Shown here in pieces: positions 62,683 through 64,000 of a stretch of 64,000 nucleotides of DNA (its first letter is position 1; each line of letters begins with the position of its first letter). Location of the stretch: NCBI GenBank assembly GCA_018818165.1, contig JAHISP010000084.1:357530-421529 (forward strand), written 5' to 3'. The notes below the pieces were generated by a model that did not search any database, was not told where the DNA came from, and worked only from the letters and a program-made list of their open reading frames with translations. Source of the DNA: Bacteroidota bacterium (GTDB lineage: Bacteria; Bacteroidota; Ignavibacteria; Ignavibacteriales; Melioribacteraceae). The translations under genes and the position numbers were made by a program.

Positions 62683-64000
62683 ATGCCAGAATTCCAACTT
62701 CAAAATATAGACTTAATTATAATTGCTATGTATACAATCTTTGTAGTGGGTATTGGTTTATACGTTGGTAAAAAACATCAAAATGCTGAAGACTATTTTC
62801 TTGCTGGAAGATCAATGACATGGTTTTTTATTGGTGCTTCCCTTTTTGCCTCAAATATATCAAGTACTACTTTAATTGGGCTTGCAGGCGATGCATATAG
62901 CACAGGTATTTCTGTGTTTAATTATGAATGGTTTGCTGTTATTATTCTCATCTTTTTTGCTATTTTCTTCCTACCATTTATTCTTAAATCTCAAGTTTAT
63001 ACAATGCCAGAGTTTTTAGAAAGACGATATGACGGTAGAGCCAGAACATATTTTTCTATTCTAACATTATTTTTAAATATTGTGGTTGATACAGCAGGTA
63101 GTTTGTATGCTGGTGGATTACTCTTAAAATTAATATTCCCAGATATTCCCATGTGGCAAACAATTACAATATTAGCAATTATAGCTGGTATATATACTAT
63201 TGCCGGTGGTTTAGCTGCAGTTATTTACACAGATGTAATTCAAACAGTATTTTTATTAATAGGAGCAATAGTTATTGCTATTACAGCTTTTGATAAAATA
63301 GGTGGTAGCTGGGAAATTATTACAGCTAATATATCAAGTGATAAACTTAGTCTCATTCGCCCACTTGGTGATGCAGGAGTTCCATGGCTTGGTCTTTTCA
63401 CTGGATTGCCAATACTTGGATTTTATTTCTGGTGTACAAATCAATTTATGGTACAGCGTGTTTTAAGTGCCAAAAATGTTCATCATGGTAGATGGGGAAG
63501 TTTATTTGCGGGCTTTCTAAAACTTCCAGTCATTTTTTTAATGGTGCTTCCAGGTACAATGGCTATACTATTATATCCAAATCTCTCTAATCCCGATTTA
63601 GTTTATCCAACTCTTATGTTCGATTTACTTCCTGCTGGTTTATTGGGAGTTGTACTTGCTGGTTTTATTGCTGCGCTTATGTCACAAATTGACTCTACTC
63701 TAAATTCAGCATCAACATTGGTAACAATGGATTTTATTTACAAATGGAAACCCAATTTAGATAGTCGGCAATTGATGAAAGTAGGTCGTTGGGTAACATT
63801 TGGGTTCATGATATTAGCAGCATTGTGGGCACCACAAATTGAAAATTTTGGGTCATTATTTAAATATTTGCAAAAAGTACTTTCTTATACTGTTCCACCA
63901 GTGGTGGCTATGTTTTTAATTGGAATATTTTCTAAAAAAGCAAATTCAAAGGGTGCTTTCGCGTCTTTGATTTCAGGAGTTTTATTAGGAACAATATTCT
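62683..64000 (+). CDS. Sodium:solute symporter (SSS/SGLT family), partial at window end
   Basis: At least 439 residues, with no stop before the window edge. Start ATG at 62683 after TAGGGAAAC. Family signs: YFLAGRSMTWFFIGASLFASNISSTTLIGL (helix 1 region), DAYSTGISVFNYEWFAV, LTLFLNIVVDTAGSLYAGG, GGLAAVIYTDVIQTVFLLIGA and VVLAGFIAALMSQIDSTLNSASTLVTMDFI (the Na2 sodium site with Ser-x-x-Asp-Ser-x-x-Asn-Ser). It resembles the sugar branch (SGLT/vSGLT). It follows the TonB-dependent receptor in the same direction and should carry the imported compound across the inner membrane. Confidence 0.93.
   Translation, partial: MPEFQLQNIDLIIIAMYTIFVVGIGLYVGKKHQNAEDYFLAGRSMTWFFIGASLFASNISSTTLIGLAGDAYSTGISVFNYEWFAVIILIFFAIFFLPFILKSQVYTMPEFLERRYDGRARTYFSILTLFLNIVVDTAGSLYAGGLLLKLIFPDIPMWQTITILAIIAGIYTIAGGLAAVIYTDVIQTVFLLIGAIVIAITAFDKIGGSWEIITANISSDKLSLIRPLGDAGVPWLGLFTGLPILGFYFWCTNQFMVQRVLSAKNVHHGRWGSLFAGFLKLPVIFLMVLPGTMAILLYPNLSNPDLVYPTLMFDLLPAGLLGVVLAGFIAALMSQIDSTLNSASTLVTMDFIYKWKPNLDSRQLMKVGRWVTFGFMILAALWAPQIENFGSLFKYLQKVLSYTVPPVVAMFLIGIFSKKANSKGAFASLISGVLLGTIF

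Overview
The window is AT-rich DNA (roughly 30% GC by eye) from a member of the Bacteroidota/Ignavibacteriota side of bacteria, most likely an Ignavibacteria-type organism. Evidence: a subtilase ending in the YPNPFNPSTTINY-type type IX secretion sorting domain, a PorV/PorQ-like outer-membrane protein, a TonB-dependent receptor with an N-terminal carboxypeptidase-regulatory domain, many small lipoproteins, and weak Shine-Dalgarno use.

Layout. 1-4.9 kb: an ECF sigma locus (TPR protein, ECF sigma factor, exported unknown, anti-sigma-like protein, TonB-domain lipoprotein). The TPR gene and the sigma gene share a near-identical promoter-like motif with the same spacing. 5-10.3 kb: envelope genes, mostly unknown, plus a metallo-beta-lactamase-fold lipoprotein and a META-domain lipoprotein. 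10.3-19.6 kb: housekeeping metabolism: queC-queF (queuosine precursor), a tyrosine phenol-lyase/tryptophanase family enzyme, glnD, murI, a NUDIX hydrolase, a YkvA-family protein and an S9 peptidase.

19.6-28.2 kb is an accessory region full of palindromic and MITE-like repeats. It holds a restriction-modification gene of the single-chain Type IIG/ISP kind that is split in two, with a Bro-N gene lying exactly in the gap. It also holds a 42-bp tandem repeat with hairpin cores, a DUF6261-like gene and small lipoproteins. 28.7-39.2 kb is best read as an integron-like cassette array. It starts at a C-terminal remnant of a tyrosine recombinase on the minus strand. About nine attC-like sites follow, separating plus-strand cargo: AbiEi/AbiEii, a methyltransferase, AraC, AlkD-like, DUF3795, DsrE, DUF1905, an isoprenylcysteine-methyltransferase-like protein, GNAT, a serine beta-lactamase-like hydrolase and a RibD/DHFR-like reductase. 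Two or three of the sites are classical in appearance; the others are degenerate.

40-55 kb returns to chromosomal genes: mntP, a yceI-marR operon behind a pair of palindromic operators, hutH, a type-IX-secreted subtilase, a SLAC1/TehA-like channel, a MOP-superfamily exporter, recQ, an M13 metallopeptidase and a thioredoxin-like protein. 55.5-64 kb is a sensing and uptake module: a membrane-anchored solute-binding protein with no ABC transporter, a histidine kinase and a sigma-54-activating response regulator. These are followed by a -24/-12-type promoter, a TonB-dependent receptor and an SGLT-family sodium:solute symporter that runs off the window. The simplest reading is that the binding protein, kinase and regulator sense a solute, probably a sugar, and switch on receptor and symporter through sigma-54.

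No rRNA, tRNA or CRISPR array was seen.
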